A stretch of DNA of 64,000 nt, from positions 1 through 64,000 of the forward strand of contig CAVJPS010000010.1 of NCBI GenBank assembly GCA_963651465.1, written 5' to 3'. A program made the translations under genes and the position numbers. Shown piece by piece: positions 25,785 through 34,490 of this stretch. Origin of the DNA: SUG2458 sp963651465. Lineage in GTDB: Bacteria; Bacillota_I; Bacilli_A; RFN20; CAG-826. Positions within the stretch are counted from its first letter, which is position 1. The number at the start of each line of letters is the position of its first letter. The notes below the pieces were generated by a model. The model was given only the letters and a program-made list of their open reading frames with translations. It searched no databases and had not been told where the DNA came from.

Positions 25785-26747
25785 TTATAGATTACGTAAA
25801 ATGTCATTTTCTTTTTTACCCATTTCACTACTAAATGCTTTACCACTTAAGTAACTTAATACTCCGGGTAAATTTTTGAATTTAATGTAATAAGCATGTA
25901 AGAATTGTGAATCGTATTTATACGTATCTTTAAAATACTTATTTACTTTAAAATCTCCGTATTTAGAATCCCCTACTAATGGGTGACCTATATAAGACAT
26001 ATGTACTCTTATTTGATGTGTTCTTCCTGTAATTAAATTAACATCTAGAAGAGTATAATTTTTAAATTTACGAACTACTTCATATTGAGTAATAGCAGTT
26101 TTAGCACCATCTTTTAAAGATGCAACTTTAACTAAGCCTTTTTTCTCATCTTTTAGTAAAGGTGCGTTAACCTCACCACGATTATTAATTATTCCAACAA
26201 CAAGAGCATAATAATGTTTTTCAATTTCTTCTTTATCTTTAAACAAATCTAATAATACTTGTAAAGATGGTAAATTTTTTCCAAATACTACAAGTCCTGA
26301 AGTATTACGATCTAATCGATGAGCAGGTGCGGGAGTAAATCCTTTATCAAGACGTGGATTATATTCTCCTTTTGCAATTAAATACGAAATAACTTGATTT
26401 GCTAATGTGTTCTTTTTTTCACCTTCATCACCGTGAACTAAAAGTCCTTTCGGTTTATCAACAATCAATATATTATTATCTTCATATATAATCTTATGAA
26501 CGAATTTAAAATTATCATATTGTTTAGGCTTATCAAATTCTAGTACTTGTTCATCTGTTATATAAATTTTTATAACATCGTCAACTTTTAATATATAATC
26601 AATATCAACTTTTTTATTATTGATTTTAACATCTTTTTTTCTAAATACTTTATATATAAAACTAAGTGGTGCATCATTAAGTAATTTACGAACATATTTA
26701 TCTACTCTTTGATTAGCATCTTTTTCAGTAATAATCTTTTCTATCAT
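25785..26747 (-). CDS. RluA-family 23S rRNA pseudouridine synthase
   Basis: A 320-residue enzyme with an N-terminal S4 RNA-binding domain (residues about 13-70) and a catalytic domain containing HRLDRNTSGLVVF, with the catalytic Asp146, and TGRTHQIRVHM. It converts uridines of 23S rRNA to pseudouridine; sequence alone does not separate RluC- from RluD-like targets. Start ATG with AAAGGGG upstream. Monocistronic. Confidence 0.92.
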   Translation of the reverse strand: MIEKIITEKDANQRVDKYVRKLLNDAPLSFIYKVFRKKDVKINNKKVDIDYILKVDDVIKIYITDEQVLEFDKPKQYDNFKFVHKIIYEDNNILIVDKPKGLLVHGDEGEKKNTLANQVISYLIAKGEYNPRLDKGFTPAPAHRLDRNTSGLVVFGKNLPSLQVLLDLFKDKEEIEKHYYALVVGIINNRGEVNAPLLKDEKKGLVKVASLKDGAKTAITQYEVVRKFKNYTLLDVNLITGRTHQIRVHMSYIGHPLVGDSKYGDFKVNKYFKDTYKYDSQFLHAYYIKFKNLPGVLSYLSGKAFSSEMGKKENDILRNL

Positions 26748-26805
26748 AAGTAAGCCCCTTTATATTTCATATAATAACATATTTAAAAATACTTATTAAT
26801 TAATA

Positions 26806-26834
26806 ATGACAACTTCTATTAAAATTGTTATAAT
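26806..26834 (+). promoter_or_regulatory. Promoter of tRNA-Ser
   Basis: ATGACA and TATAAT separated by 17 bases; the tRNA begins 9 bases after the -10 box. Confidence 0.75.
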
Positions 26835-26843
26835 AACACTGCT

Positions 26844-26934
26844 GGAGAAATACCCAAGAGGCTGAAGGGGCTGGCTTGGAAAGCTAGTAGACGGGTAACA
26901 CTGTGCGAGGGTTCAAATCCCTCTTTCTCCGCCA
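26844..26934 (+). tRNA. tRNA-Ser (anticodon GGA)
   Basis: A 91-base class II tRNA with acceptor stem GGAGAAA / TTTCTCC, a long variable arm, T-loop GGTTCAAATCC, anticodon loop TTGGAAA and an encoded CCA. Confidence 0.95.
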
Positions 26935-27010
26935 TTAAATTTAAACTTATTTTCTTAATTTATTAATATACCAAATTGGATATCTTATAATAATGATATA
27001 TTTGAACAGT

Positions 27011-27036
27011 AAAGACTATTTTTAGTCTTTTTTTTA
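27011..27036 (+). terminator. Terminator of tRNA-Ser
   Basis: Stem AAAGACTA / TAGTCTTT with a T8 tail, 76 bases after the tRNA. Confidence 0.7.
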
Positions 27037-27069
27037 TACATAAAGATTCATATAAATTTATTATGATAG

Positions 27070-27861
27070 TTAAAGTTGAATACAATCAAGTATTAACATA
27101 ATTACAAAGCCAATAATGAATGACCATACTCCAAAATGATCATGGCCCTCACTTGTCATTTCAGGAATCATTTCCTCTGTCACAACATAAATCATACAAC
27201 CTGCTGCAAATGCTAAAGCCCAAGGCATTATTCCTTGTATATGCATAGCCAAAAATAATCCTATAACACCAGCAATAGGTTCTACTATACCAGAAAGTGT
27301 TCCAAATAAGAAAGCTTTGCCGGATGACCCTGTTTCTGCTTTAATAGGTAACGATACAACTGCACCTTCAGGAATATTTTGTATTCCAATACCAATAGCT
27401 AAAAGTAATGCACCAGTTAATAAAGTTGCATTATCAGGTTGCGATAACGCAACACCAAAAGCAATACCTACTGATAGTCCTTCTGGAACATTATGTATAG
27501 TTACAGCTAAAAACATTTTTGAAGTTTTAGATAATTTATTTGTATGAGCACCTTCTTCGTTATTTCCTAAATGTAAATGAGGAACAACTTTATCAATTCC
27601 CCATAGAAACAAAGCGCCTAATACAACAGAAATTGCAACTATTAACCAGGTAGGCATATAAGTAATTTCACTTTCTAAAGCTGGTTTAATTAAAGAGAAA
27701 AAAGATGCTGAGAACATCACACCTGCAGCAAACCCTGTAAATATTTTAGTTAACTTTGGTGATATTTCTTTACCGCGAATAAAGAAAACGAATAGTGATC
27801 CAAGTGTTGTGCAAACAAATACTAAAGATATACCGATTAAAGGGTACAAATATTCTTTCAT
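27070..27861 (-). CDS. ZIP-family divalent metal transporter
   Basis: A 263-residue membrane protein with about eight helices. The metal-binding motif HNVPEGLSVG on one helix (about residue 122) and NIPEGAVVS on the next (about 161) are the ZIP family's M1 and M2 sites. A His-containing loop (VPHLHLGNNEEGAH) precedes them. It should import Zn, Fe or Mn. It follows the HMA-domain gene by one base, so the pair is co-expressed, probably under the palindrome at 28159-28174. Confidence 0.92.
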   Translation of the reverse strand: MKEYLYPLIGISLVFVCTTLGSLFVFFIRGKEISPKLTKIFTGFAAGVMFSASFFSLIKPALESEITYMPTWLIVAISVVLGALFLWGIDKVVPHLHLGNNEEGAHTNKLSKTSKMFLAVTIHNVPEGLSVGIAFGVALSQPDNATLLTGALLLAIGIGIQNIPEGAVVSLPIKAETGSSGKAFLFGTLSGIVEPIAGVIGLFLAMHIQGIMPWALAFAAGCMIYVVTEEMIPEMTSEGHDHFGVWSFIIGFVIMLILDCIQL

Positions 27862-27862
27862 A

Positions 27863-28111
27863 TTATTTCCATCCTAGTAAACCTTTTTTAGCTTCTTGTT
27901 TTAATATTCCTTTAATTTCATATCCTGTAGTATCAATTGCTTGATGAAAATCATTTTCTGTTAAATCAAGTTCACTAAATACAATAACTTCCTTTTTTAC
28001 ATAGGAAGCTTTTACTTTATTCGTTTTAATCTTTTTGCGTATAGCATCTTGTAAATGCATTTCACACATTCCACAACGCATACCTTCAATTTGTAATATA
28101 TATTTATTCAT
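27863..28111 (-). CDS. Small HMA (heavy-metal-associated) domain protein
   Basis: An 82-residue protein made of one HMA domain with the metal motif GMRCGMC (Cys13, Cys16). It is similar in size to copper chaperones such as CopZ. Here it precedes a ZIP transporter rather than a copper ATPase, so it may bind zinc or act as a metal buffer for that transporter. GGAGATG precedes the ATG. Confidence 0.88.
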   Translation of the reverse strand: MNKYILQIEGMRCGMCEMHLQDAIRKKIKTNKVKASYVKKEVIVFSELDLTENDFHQAIDTTGYEIKGILKQEAKKGLLGWK

Positions 28112-28158
28112 ATACTCATCTCCTAATTTTATTAATAACTAACATAGATAAAATATGA

Positions 28159-28174
28159 GTTAGTTATCACTAAC
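28159..28174 (-). promoter_or_regulatory. Palindromic operator candidate upstream of the HMA-ZIP operon
   Basis: GTTAGT and ACTAAC separated by four bases; a further half-site lies closer to the gene (TAACTAAC at 28136-28143). It is 48 bases before the start codon and next to a TATAAG box. A metal-responsive repressor is a plausible ligand, but the protein is not known. Confidence 0.5.
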
Positions 28175-28266
28175 TTATAATATCATACTATTTTTTGGTT
28201 TTCTATATTTTTGATAAAAAATAAAATACAATCTTAAGAAACTTTTCAAAATAAGCCAAATTCAAA

Positions 28267-28316
28267 TAAAAAAAGATTGATTTTAATTACATATTAAATG
28301 CATCAAAATCAATCAT
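28267..28316 (-). terminator. Terminator of the CrtO-like gene
   Basis: Stem GATTGATTTT / AAAATCAATC followed by a T7 run on the minus strand. Confidence 0.8.
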
Positions 28317-28319
28317 TTA

Positions 28320-28952
28320 TTATTCTTCTTTTTTTCTTTGTTCGTGAGCTACTTGCTTCTCGTAAATTCTAATTAGCTTTGCACGATTATAGCGTTGAAT
28401 TAAAACTGGTAATAGATGCAAGAAAGAAGAAACTAACGCAACTGGTAAACCAATTAACCAACCTGAACTAATAGGCCAAGGTAAAACAATGATCCAAAAA
28501 CTTACTACAACTTGAATACCATGCATTACTTCTGCATAACAAGTTTCACTAATAAAACGATAAGTATATGTACTATCGTTAGGATTACTAATCTTTGTTT
28601 TATCAAACGATACTAAATATTGTCCCATTTCAGGAACACGATCTTTCCATTTTTTAATGCCTATTTTCTCTAGTCTTTTCATTTCGTTTTGACTAACTTT
28701 AAAATTTTTATTATATGGGTCAAAACATTTTTTTGGTAAAGCCCTAGTTAATATTGAAACTAAAGCAAAACTTAAAAATACAAATAATATATCAAGGAAA
28801 GTCCATAAAAATATTTGCCATAATTCGAATGCATAATTAGGATAAAATGGTTTAAAAACAAAAATGTTTAATAATAAAATAAACAAAGTTCCTAATCCAA
28901 TAATTAAAAAATACCATCTGTTTGTATATAAAATTCCTTTAATTTTTTTCAT
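28320..28952 (-). CDS. CrtO-like membrane acyltransferase homologue
   Basis: A protein of about 210 residues with four hydrophobic segments (about residues 11-31, 42-65, 145-165 and 168-185). The pattern KKWKDRVPEMG, later ETCYAEVMHG and the end LLPVLIQRYNRAKL follow the layout of the CrtO family, known from the last step of staphyloxanthin synthesis (acyl transfer to a glycosylated carotenoid). No carotenoid genes are nearby, so the substrate is probably another lipid. The start is ATG 28952 or the TTG at 28964, which is nearer to the weak AAGG site. Confidence 0.6.
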   Translation of the reverse strand: MKKIKGILYTNRWYFLIIGLGTLFILLLNIFVFKPFYPNYAFELWQIFLWTFLDILFVFLSFALVSILTRALPKKCFDPYNKNFKVSQNEMKRLEKIGIKKWKDRVPEMGQYLVSFDKTKISNPNDSTYTYRFISETCYAEVMHGIQVVVSFWIIVLPWPISSGWLIGLPVALVSSFLHLLPVLIQRYNRAKLIRIYEKQVAHEQRKKEE

Positions 28953-29120
28953 AAAAAAACACAACCTTTTTTATTATTTTAATAAAGAAAATAACGTAAA
29001 TCAATTGATTATTAATATTATTAGATACTTTAATAAAATCTTTACTATTTATCATTTTTTTATCATACATTTGCTAAAAATCATTTATTCTTTATAATAT
29101 ATTTTAATTGAGGTGATTTT

Positions 29121-30035
29121 ATGGTTACGTTTTATAATTCTATTAATGAATGTATCTTAGTAAACGAATCTTTATTTGATGAATTATCATTATCGTTAAT
29201 AAATGATTTTAAATATAATTCTTCCTCACAATTATCATTAAACGAATATTCTTTTAAATATGAAGAAAACGATATTGTGGGTTTTGGATTTTATAAAAAA
29301 AATAAACCTTTATTAATTGTTGGTAATTCTTTTGCGGGTGAAGGCTTAGCAACTGTTATTATTGAATATGGTTTAACTATTAATAGTGTATTAGGTGATA
29401 CAAATTTATTATTCCACTTTAATCGTAAATACAATAATTTCTTTAATAATACGATTGATGAAAGTAACACTAAATCATATCCAAGTTATGAAATTCTTGT
29501 TGAAGAAATATCATATACTAAAACAAATGTTGCTAAATGTTTATTAGCAGGAGGATGCTTCTGGTGTATGGCAAAACCTTATTATGAATATGATGGGGTG
29601 GTTAAAGTCTATAGTGGCTATGCTGGAGGAAACAAACTTAACCCAACTTATGAACAAGTTAAAGAAGGAAATACCGGTCATAAAGAAACTATTTTAATAT
29701 ATTATGAACCAAAATATATTTCTTATCGTGAATTACTTAAAATATTCTTTGAATCAATTAATCCTTTTGATGAAGAAGGTCAATTCATTGATCGAGGTTC
29801 TAATTATCAAACTGCTGTCTTTACAGATGTTTCAATTCAAAAAGCTACATTTACTAAATATGTTAAACAAATAGAAGAAGATTATAATCAAAAAGTTGCT
29901 GTTAAATTATTACCCGATACTATCTTTTTTAAGGCCGAAGAACATCATCAAGATTTTGCTTTAAAAAACAAGGATAAATTACAAGAAGAAGAAAAAGCTT
30001 CTGGCCGTAATGATTTTGAATACATTAAACTTTAA
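29121..30035 (+). CDS. msrA: Peptide methionine sulfoxide reductase A with an N-terminal GNAT-like domain
   Basis: A 304-residue protein. Residues about 136-300 are a full MsrA: GCFWC (145-149, catalytic Cys146), GYAGG, PTYEQVKEGNTGHKE and ending with EEHHQDF. It repairs oxidised methionine. Residues 1-130 are not part of MsrA: NDIVGFGFY followed by NSFAGEGLATVIIEYGL resembles the acetyl-CoA-binding core of GNAT or citrate-lyase-ligase N-domains, although divergent. The frame is continuous with a ribosome site GAGGTGAT before the first ATG, so the fusion looks real. The N-domain function is inferred only. Confidence 0.88.
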   Translation: MVTFYNSINECILVNESLFDELSLSLINDFKYNSSSQLSLNEYSFKYEENDIVGFGFYKKNKPLLIVGNSFAGEGLATVIIEYGLTINSVLGDTNLLFHFNRKYNNFFNNTIDESNTKSYPSYEILVEEISYTKTNVAKCLLAGGCFWCMAKPYYEYDGVVKVYSGYAGGNKLNPTYEQVKEGNTGHKETILIYYEPKYISYRELLKIFFESINPFDEEGQFIDRGSNYQTAVFTDVSIQKATFTKYVKQIEEDYNQKVAVKLLPDTIFFKAEEHHQDFALKNKDKLQEEEKASGRNDFEYIKL

Positions 30036-30052
30036 TAAATATAATAGAAATT

Positions 30053-30090
30053 AAAAAGCGAAGGTCATGCGACTTTCGCTTTCGTTTTTT
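30053..30090. terminator. Terminator between convergent genes
   Basis: Stem AAGCGAAGGTC / GACTTTCGCTT with a 4-base loop and T run; shared by msrA and the minus-strand small membrane protein. Confidence 0.85.
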
Positions 30091-30098
30091 AATAGATA

Positions 30099-30521
30099 TT
30101 ATTTAGTTTCTTTATCAGCAGGATCAACTTCAACAACTTCAACTTGTTCAGTTTTTTCTTCTACTTTTGTTTCTTCTACTTTAGGTTCTTCCATTTCTTT
30201 TAATTGTTCTGCTAATCTTTGTTTACGTTTAATATCTCTTTCTCTAACTGCGTCATCTTTCTTTGCAAAGCGATATAAAACTACAACAGCCATTATTAAG
30301 CCGATTAAAACAAATATAAAGCCCCAACCCATAAAATCTAAATTGATTTTAAGAGAACTAATTAACTTTTGTTCAGCTTGATAAACTGCGTTATCCTCTA
30401 AAGTAACATCTTGATAATATCCAACAATATGTGTAATAACAAGGCTAAAGCCAAATAAAGCTAAAACGCCTGCAATAATATACCATGTAAATTCTTTCCA
30501 TGAAAGTTTCTTTTTTTCCAT
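30099..30521 (-). CDS. Small two-helix membrane protein, function unknown
   Basis: About 140 residues. I do not recognise a family. Two transmembrane segments (about residues 12-33 and 65-87) are followed by a charged C-terminal tail with Glu-Val-Glu repeats. The start at 30521 is preferred to 30530 because the AGGAG site would touch the latter directly. It is monocistronic. Confidence 0.7.
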   Translation of the reverse strand: MEKKKLSWKEFTWYIIAGVLALFGFSLVITHIVGYYQDVTLEDNAVYQAEQKLISSLKINLDFMGWGFIFVLIGLIMAVVVLYRFAKKDDAVRERDIKRKQRLAEQLKEMEEPKVEETKVEEKTEQVEVVEVDPADKETK

Positions 30522-30601
30522 CTTAAACATCTCCTAGTGCTAAAAATTATATCATAATCATTAATTCTATTCAATATAATGAAAGTAATAAAAGACAAAA
30601 T

Positions 30602-30625
30602 AAAAACGGCTTATTAGCCGTTTTA
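30602..30625 (-). terminator. Terminator of the 296-residue helical protein gene
   Basis: Stem AACGGCT / AGCCGTT with a T run on the minus strand. Confidence 0.85.
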
Positions 30626-30636
30626 TAACACTTATT

Positions 30637-31527
30637 TTATTTTTGTTCTTTGTCTTTATTTGCAGCAGCTTCACGAGCAGCAATTTCAAATTCATTAGCT
30701 TCCTTAAATAAATCTTGAAGAATTTGCATATTTTCTTTTTCTTTAATAGCTACATAAGCATTAGCAAATTCATAATTTTGCTTTGTTTCTTCGAATAAGT
30801 TCTCGCCTTCTTCAAGTTTTGTAGTACCATTCATTTTCTTAATAGTTTCTTCTGTTTTATCAAAAAGTGCTAATAATTCACGATCTTCATCTGGTTGACC
30901 ACGATCGAATCCTGAGTGTTGTCTTACAAATGCCATAAATGAAACTGTTTGTTGAATGTCGTTTGTAATGAAATTTGATTGAGGTGAAGGTTTACCTTGA
31001 GTTTCTTTCATTGCGTCATTAAATTCTTTAAATAATTTATTTAAATCTTCAATTAAAAGCATATAAGCTAAACCACGATAAAATTTGTTGTTTGTAACAA
31101 ATGCTTTTTCTAAAAGAGTATTTTCTTCCATATGTTTGTTATCTTTAGCATATTTAATATATCCTTTAATAACATCTAATAAAGTTTCATGTAAACCAAT
31201 AACATAGTTATAAATTTTTAAGTGTTGAGTTTGGTCAACTCTTAATCCTTCAGCACCTACTCTTAAAATAGTTGATTCAGGTCCATAGATTTCATCAATA
31301 AATTCTCTTAATTGACCTTCGATTTTCTTACCTGTTTCACCATTGTTTTTTAAGAATTCACTTAATTGAGATGGATTGTCTAACATTCCTGTTAAAACTT
31401 GTTTTCTTTGATTGTACATTTCAACACTATATTTATCTGCAGGTTTGTTTGTGCAGTATTCAAGAGTATCTCTTAATAAAATTGCGTAGTGTAATAATGT
31501 AAAGATTGAATGTTCAATAGCGTTCAT
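30637..31527 (-). CDS. Alpha-helical cytosolic protein of unknown function
   Basis: A 296-residue protein that I cannot place in a family. It has no signal peptide and no membrane segment, is predicted mostly helical, and is rich in Glu, Lys and Asn. Its C-terminal 40 residues are a likely coiled coil (about 250-292). It precedes nothing on its own strand but lies 18 bases after the HAD phosphatase gene, so the two are probably transcribed together. GGAGGG precedes the start. Confidence 0.7.
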   Translation of the reverse strand: MNAIEHSIFTLLHYAILLRDTLEYCTNKPADKYSVEMYNQRKQVLTGMLDNPSQLSEFLKNNGETGKKIEGQLREFIDEIYGPESTILRVGAEGLRVDQTQHLKIYNYVIGLHETLLDVIKGYIKYAKDNKHMEENTLLEKAFVTNNKFYRGLAYMLLIEDLNKLFKEFNDAMKETQGKPSPQSNFITNDIQQTVSFMAFVRQHSGFDRGQPDEDRELLALFDKTEETIKKMNGTTKLEEGENLFEETKQNYEFANAYVAIKEKENMQILQDLFKEANEFEIAAREAAANKDKEQK

Positions 31528-31545
31528 ATTTTTCCCTCCTAATGA

Positions 31546-32379
31546 CTATTTTAGATATTTCTCTAATGCATGTACTCTAGTAATAGAATGCTTAGCGTGA
31601 CATCTAACGTGTTCACCGGCATGTGCCATAACAAAACTATTTTCGTAAAAAGTATCAAACATTGGAATATCATTTCCAGAATCACCAACAACAAATATAT
31701 CATCGTTAGTTAGACCATAATAGTCACGAATAATTTTTAAACTTTCAGACTTACTACATTCTTTAGGTGTAATTTCAATAACTTGGTCACTATATGCAGC
31801 TTCAACTTCAGGATAATGTTCCTTTAATAATTGAGCAGCACGAATAGCTTTTATTTTTGCTTTATGTCCTAATCCAAATAGTATCATAAGTTTATAAACT
31901 TTTCCATATTTTAGTTCTTCTTCTTCCTCTTTATCACCTAACAATGTAAAATTTTCAGCATAAACTCCTTGATAGCGATAAAAAAAGCCTAAACATTTTT
32001 GGATAAATCTATTATATCCACTTGCGTTAATCATCATTTCGTACTTTTCACTCATAAGCATTGAAGCCTTAAATTCAAACTTTTGTTTAACTGCTTCAAA
32101 CGCATTAAAACAGGTGCTACCTAAGCAATTATCTTTTAATACTTTGTCTCCAACTTTAATAAAAGATCCATTACATGCAATAACATCTATATTACGGTTA
32201 ATCTTCTTTTGTACTTTTTCAATATAAAACTTACTTCTACCCGAGACTATGACAACATGGTCACCTAAATCTATTCGATTACGTAAAAATTCAAGATTCT
32301 TACGTGAAATCATTCTAATAGGATGCTTTGGGTAAAATAAAGTTCCATCTAAATCGATTGCAATAACTTTACCTGACAT
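31546..32379 (-). CDS. Cof-type HAD-superfamily phosphatase
   Basis: A 277-residue protein from ATG 32379, with AGGAAG 7 bases upstream; the longer GTG start contains that site. HAD motifs: IAIDLDGTLF, VIVSGR and VVGDSGNDIPMF. It is the same general family as the HAD enzyme at 23153 but a different subgroup, with a substrate that cannot be named. It forms a pair with the helical unknown protein downstream. Confidence 0.85.
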   Translation of the reverse strand: MSGKVIAIDLDGTLFYPKHPIRMISRKNLEFLRNRIDLGDHVVIVSGRSKFYIEKVQKKINRNIDVIACNGSFIKVGDKVLKDNCLGSTCFNAFEAVKQKFEFKASMLMSEKYEMMINASGYNRFIQKCLGFFYRYQGVYAENFTLLGDKEEEEELKYGKVYKLMILFGLGHKAKIKAIRAAQLLKEHYPEVEAAYSDQVIEITPKECSKSESLKIIRDYYGLTNDDIFVVGDSGNDIPMFDTFYENSFVMAHAGEHVRCHAKHSITRVHALEKYLK

Positions 32380-32449
32380 ATTAAAACTTCCTAACACTAT
32401 TTATTATACTAATAAAAGACTAAATATTAAATAACTTTTTATTAAAAAT

Positions 32450-32475
32450 AAAAGAGCGATTTTCATCGCTCTTGT
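32450..32475 (-). terminator. Terminator of hpf
   Basis: Stem AAGAGCGAT / ATCGCTCTT with a T-rich tail on the minus strand. Confidence 0.85.
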
Positions 32476-32483
32476 TTGCCGTT

Positions 32484-33032
32484 TTATTGAACCTTGTTTT
32501 CAGCTTGGATAACTCCATATCCTCCATCTTTGCGGTGGTAAACAACTGATACTAATTCATCTTCTTCATCAAGGTACATAAAGAAATCATGTCCTAATGC
32601 TTCCATTCTATCAATTGCTTCATCAATTTCCATTGGTTGTAATAAGTAAGATTTCATTTTAACAACAACATCTTCTTCTAAGCTTTCTTCTTCTGCTTTA
32701 ATATTTTCAAATACAATTGCTTTACCTAATTTTTCATGTTTTGAACGGTCAAGTCTTGTTTTTAATTTTCTCATTTGACCTTCTAACTTATCGATAGCTA
32801 AGTCAAATGCAGCATATAAATCAGCATCTACAACTTCAGCTCTAAATGTCATCATTGGAGTATTGATTGTAATTTCTACTTTTTGTGACTCTTTGTATGT
32901 TCTAACAACTGCACGGCATTCGACATCGTCAGTAATGACAAAATATTTGTCCATACGAGCCATTTTTTTCATTAAAGCTTCACGAATTCCATCTGTGACT
33001 TCAATGTTCTTTCCTACTATTTGGTACTTCAT
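32484..33032 (-). CDS. hpf: Long-form ribosome hibernation promoting factor
   Basis: A 182-residue protein from ATG 33032 (AAGGAG about 10 bases upstream). The N-terminal domain (MKYQIVGKNIEVTDGIREAL, KMARMDKYF) is the 30S-binding fold, and the C-terminal domain (residues about 125-180, PMEIDEAIDRMEALGHDFFMY) mediates dimerisation of two ribosomes to the inactive 100S form. This long form is typical of Bacillota. It is monocistronic and probably driven by a TATAAT near 33100. Confidence 0.94.
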   Translation of the reverse strand: MKYQIVGKNIEVTDGIREALMKKMARMDKYFVITDDVECRAVVRTYKESQKVEITINTPMMTFRAEVVDADLYAAFDLAIDKLEGQMRKLKTRLDRSKHEKLGKAIVFENIKAEEESLEEDVVVKMKSYLLQPMEIDEAIDRMEALGHDFFMYLDEEDELVSVVYHRKDGGYGVIQAENKVQ

Positions 33033-33198
33033 TATTTTATGTCTCCTTTCCAAATCTGGATAAGATTTTCTACACCTTTATTTTAATATAAAAAAAGTTA
33101 TAATTATAGTCTTATACTTTTTATATTTTTATGGTAAAATAAAAATTAGAGAGAGCATTTAAAATGTTCGTTTTTTTTTTAATATAATAAATTGCGAC

Positions 33199-33225
33199 AA
33201 AAAAAGTGGACTAAGTCCACTTTTA
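33199..33225 (-). terminator. Terminator of metK
   Basis: Stem AAAGTGGACT / AGTCCACTTT with a T run on the minus strand. Confidence 0.85.
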
Positions 33226-33234
33226 ATTTCAATT

Positions 33235-34404
33235 CTAGAAATCTGATTCGAAGAATTTTTTAATCTTTTTGACTTTATCAAGTCTTTCCCATGGTAAGTC
33301 TAAATCTGGACGTCCGAAATGTCCAAATGTAGCTAAGTCTTCATAGTAGAAAGTTGGTTGAAGTAAATCAAAGTTATCAATAATAGCACCTGGACGGCAA
33401 TCAAAGCATTGACGGATGCATTTTAAAATTGATTCATCATCATACATTGCAGTATCGAATGTTTCAACAGCAATTGAAACAGGATCTGCAACACCAATAG
33501 CATAAGCTAATTGGACTTCTAATCTTTGTGCAACACCAGCAGCTACTAAGTTTTTAGCAATATAACGAGCCATATAAGCACCACTACGGTCAACTTTAGA
33601 TGGATCTTTACCTGAGAAACAGCCACCACCATGACGTGATGAGCCACCATAAGTATCAACAATAATCTTACGGCCTGTTAAACCAGTATCGCCAGCAGGA
33701 CCACCAATACAGAAACGACCAGTTGGGTTAATTAAGTATTGGAAATCATTGTTTAAACCAAATGATTCAACAACAGGTTTCATAATATTTTCTAAGATAA
33801 AACTCTTAAATGATTGTTCATCATAATTTGGATCATGTTGAACTGACATTAAGATTGTATCAACACGTAAATTTTGTGGATCAGTATAATCAATTGTAAC
33901 TTGTGATTTCATATCTGGTCTTGCATAAACAAATGAACCATTCTTTCTTAATGTTGATGCTAAACGAACAAGTTTGTGAGCAATAACAACAGGAAGTGGC
34001 ATATAACCATCAGATTCATCAGTAGCGTAACCAAACATAATACCTTGGTCACCAGCACCTTGTAAGAAAGGTTCACCATGATTTAAGCCTTGAGCAATAT
34101 CTGGTGATTGAGTGTTAATTTTAATATCAATTTGACATTTTTCACAATCAATACCAATATCATCAGAAGTGTATCCAACACGTTTTAAAACATCACGAAC
34201 AATATAAACATAGTTAGGTTGTTGTCTACAAGTAATTTCACCACTTACTAAAACATAATTTTTAGTAATGAATGTTTCACATGCAACTTTTGCATTTGGA
34301 TCAATAGATAAACAAGCATCTAAAATAGCATCACTAATTTGGTCACATAATTTGTCTGGGTGTCCATCAGAAACAGATTCACTTGTAAAAAGTATCTTCT
34401 CCAT
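33235..34404 (-). CDS. metK: S-adenosylmethionine synthetase
   Basis: A 389-residue enzyme that makes SAM from methionine and ATP. The motifs SVSDGHPDKLCDQISDAI (residues 10-27), GAGDQGIMFGYATDE and GGCFSGKDPSKVDRSGAY are canonical. GGAGGA precedes the ATG. The 86 bases upstream are too short for an S-box riboswitch, so it is not regulated in the way known for Bacillus metK. Confidence 0.97.
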   Translation of the reverse strand: MEKILFTSESVSDGHPDKLCDQISDAILDACLSIDPNAKVACETFITKNYVLVSGEITCRQQPNYVYIVRDVLKRVGYTSDDIGIDCEKCQIDIKINTQSPDIAQGLNHGEPFLQGAGDQGIMFGYATDESDGYMPLPVVIAHKLVRLASTLRKNGSFVYARPDMKSQVTIDYTDPQNLRVDTILMSVQHDPNYDEQSFKSFILENIMKPVVESFGLNNDFQYLINPTGRFCIGGPAGDTGLTGRKIIVDTYGGSSRHGGGCFSGKDPSKVDRSGAYMARYIAKNLVAAGVAQRLEVQLAYAIGVADPVSIAVETFDTAMYDDESILKCIRQCFDCRPGAIIDNFDLLQPTFYYEDLATFGHFGRPDLDLPWERLDKVKKIKKFFESDF

Positions 34405-34490
34405 TTTATTTCCTCCTACATTAGTAATAATATACTAATTATTACTTATTAAAAAAATATTGTCAAATGTTTAATTAAATAGCAAGTATA

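Noticed and set aside
33148..33180. Hairpin GAGCATTT / AAATGTTC followed by ten T on the plus strand
   Set aside because: It lies in the hpf promoter region with no plus-strand gene upstream; probably chance in AT-rich DNA, although it resembles the orphan hairpin at 53895.
34405..34490. Possible SAM riboswitch in front of metK
   Set aside because: Only 86 bases, without the S-box core or a leader terminator.
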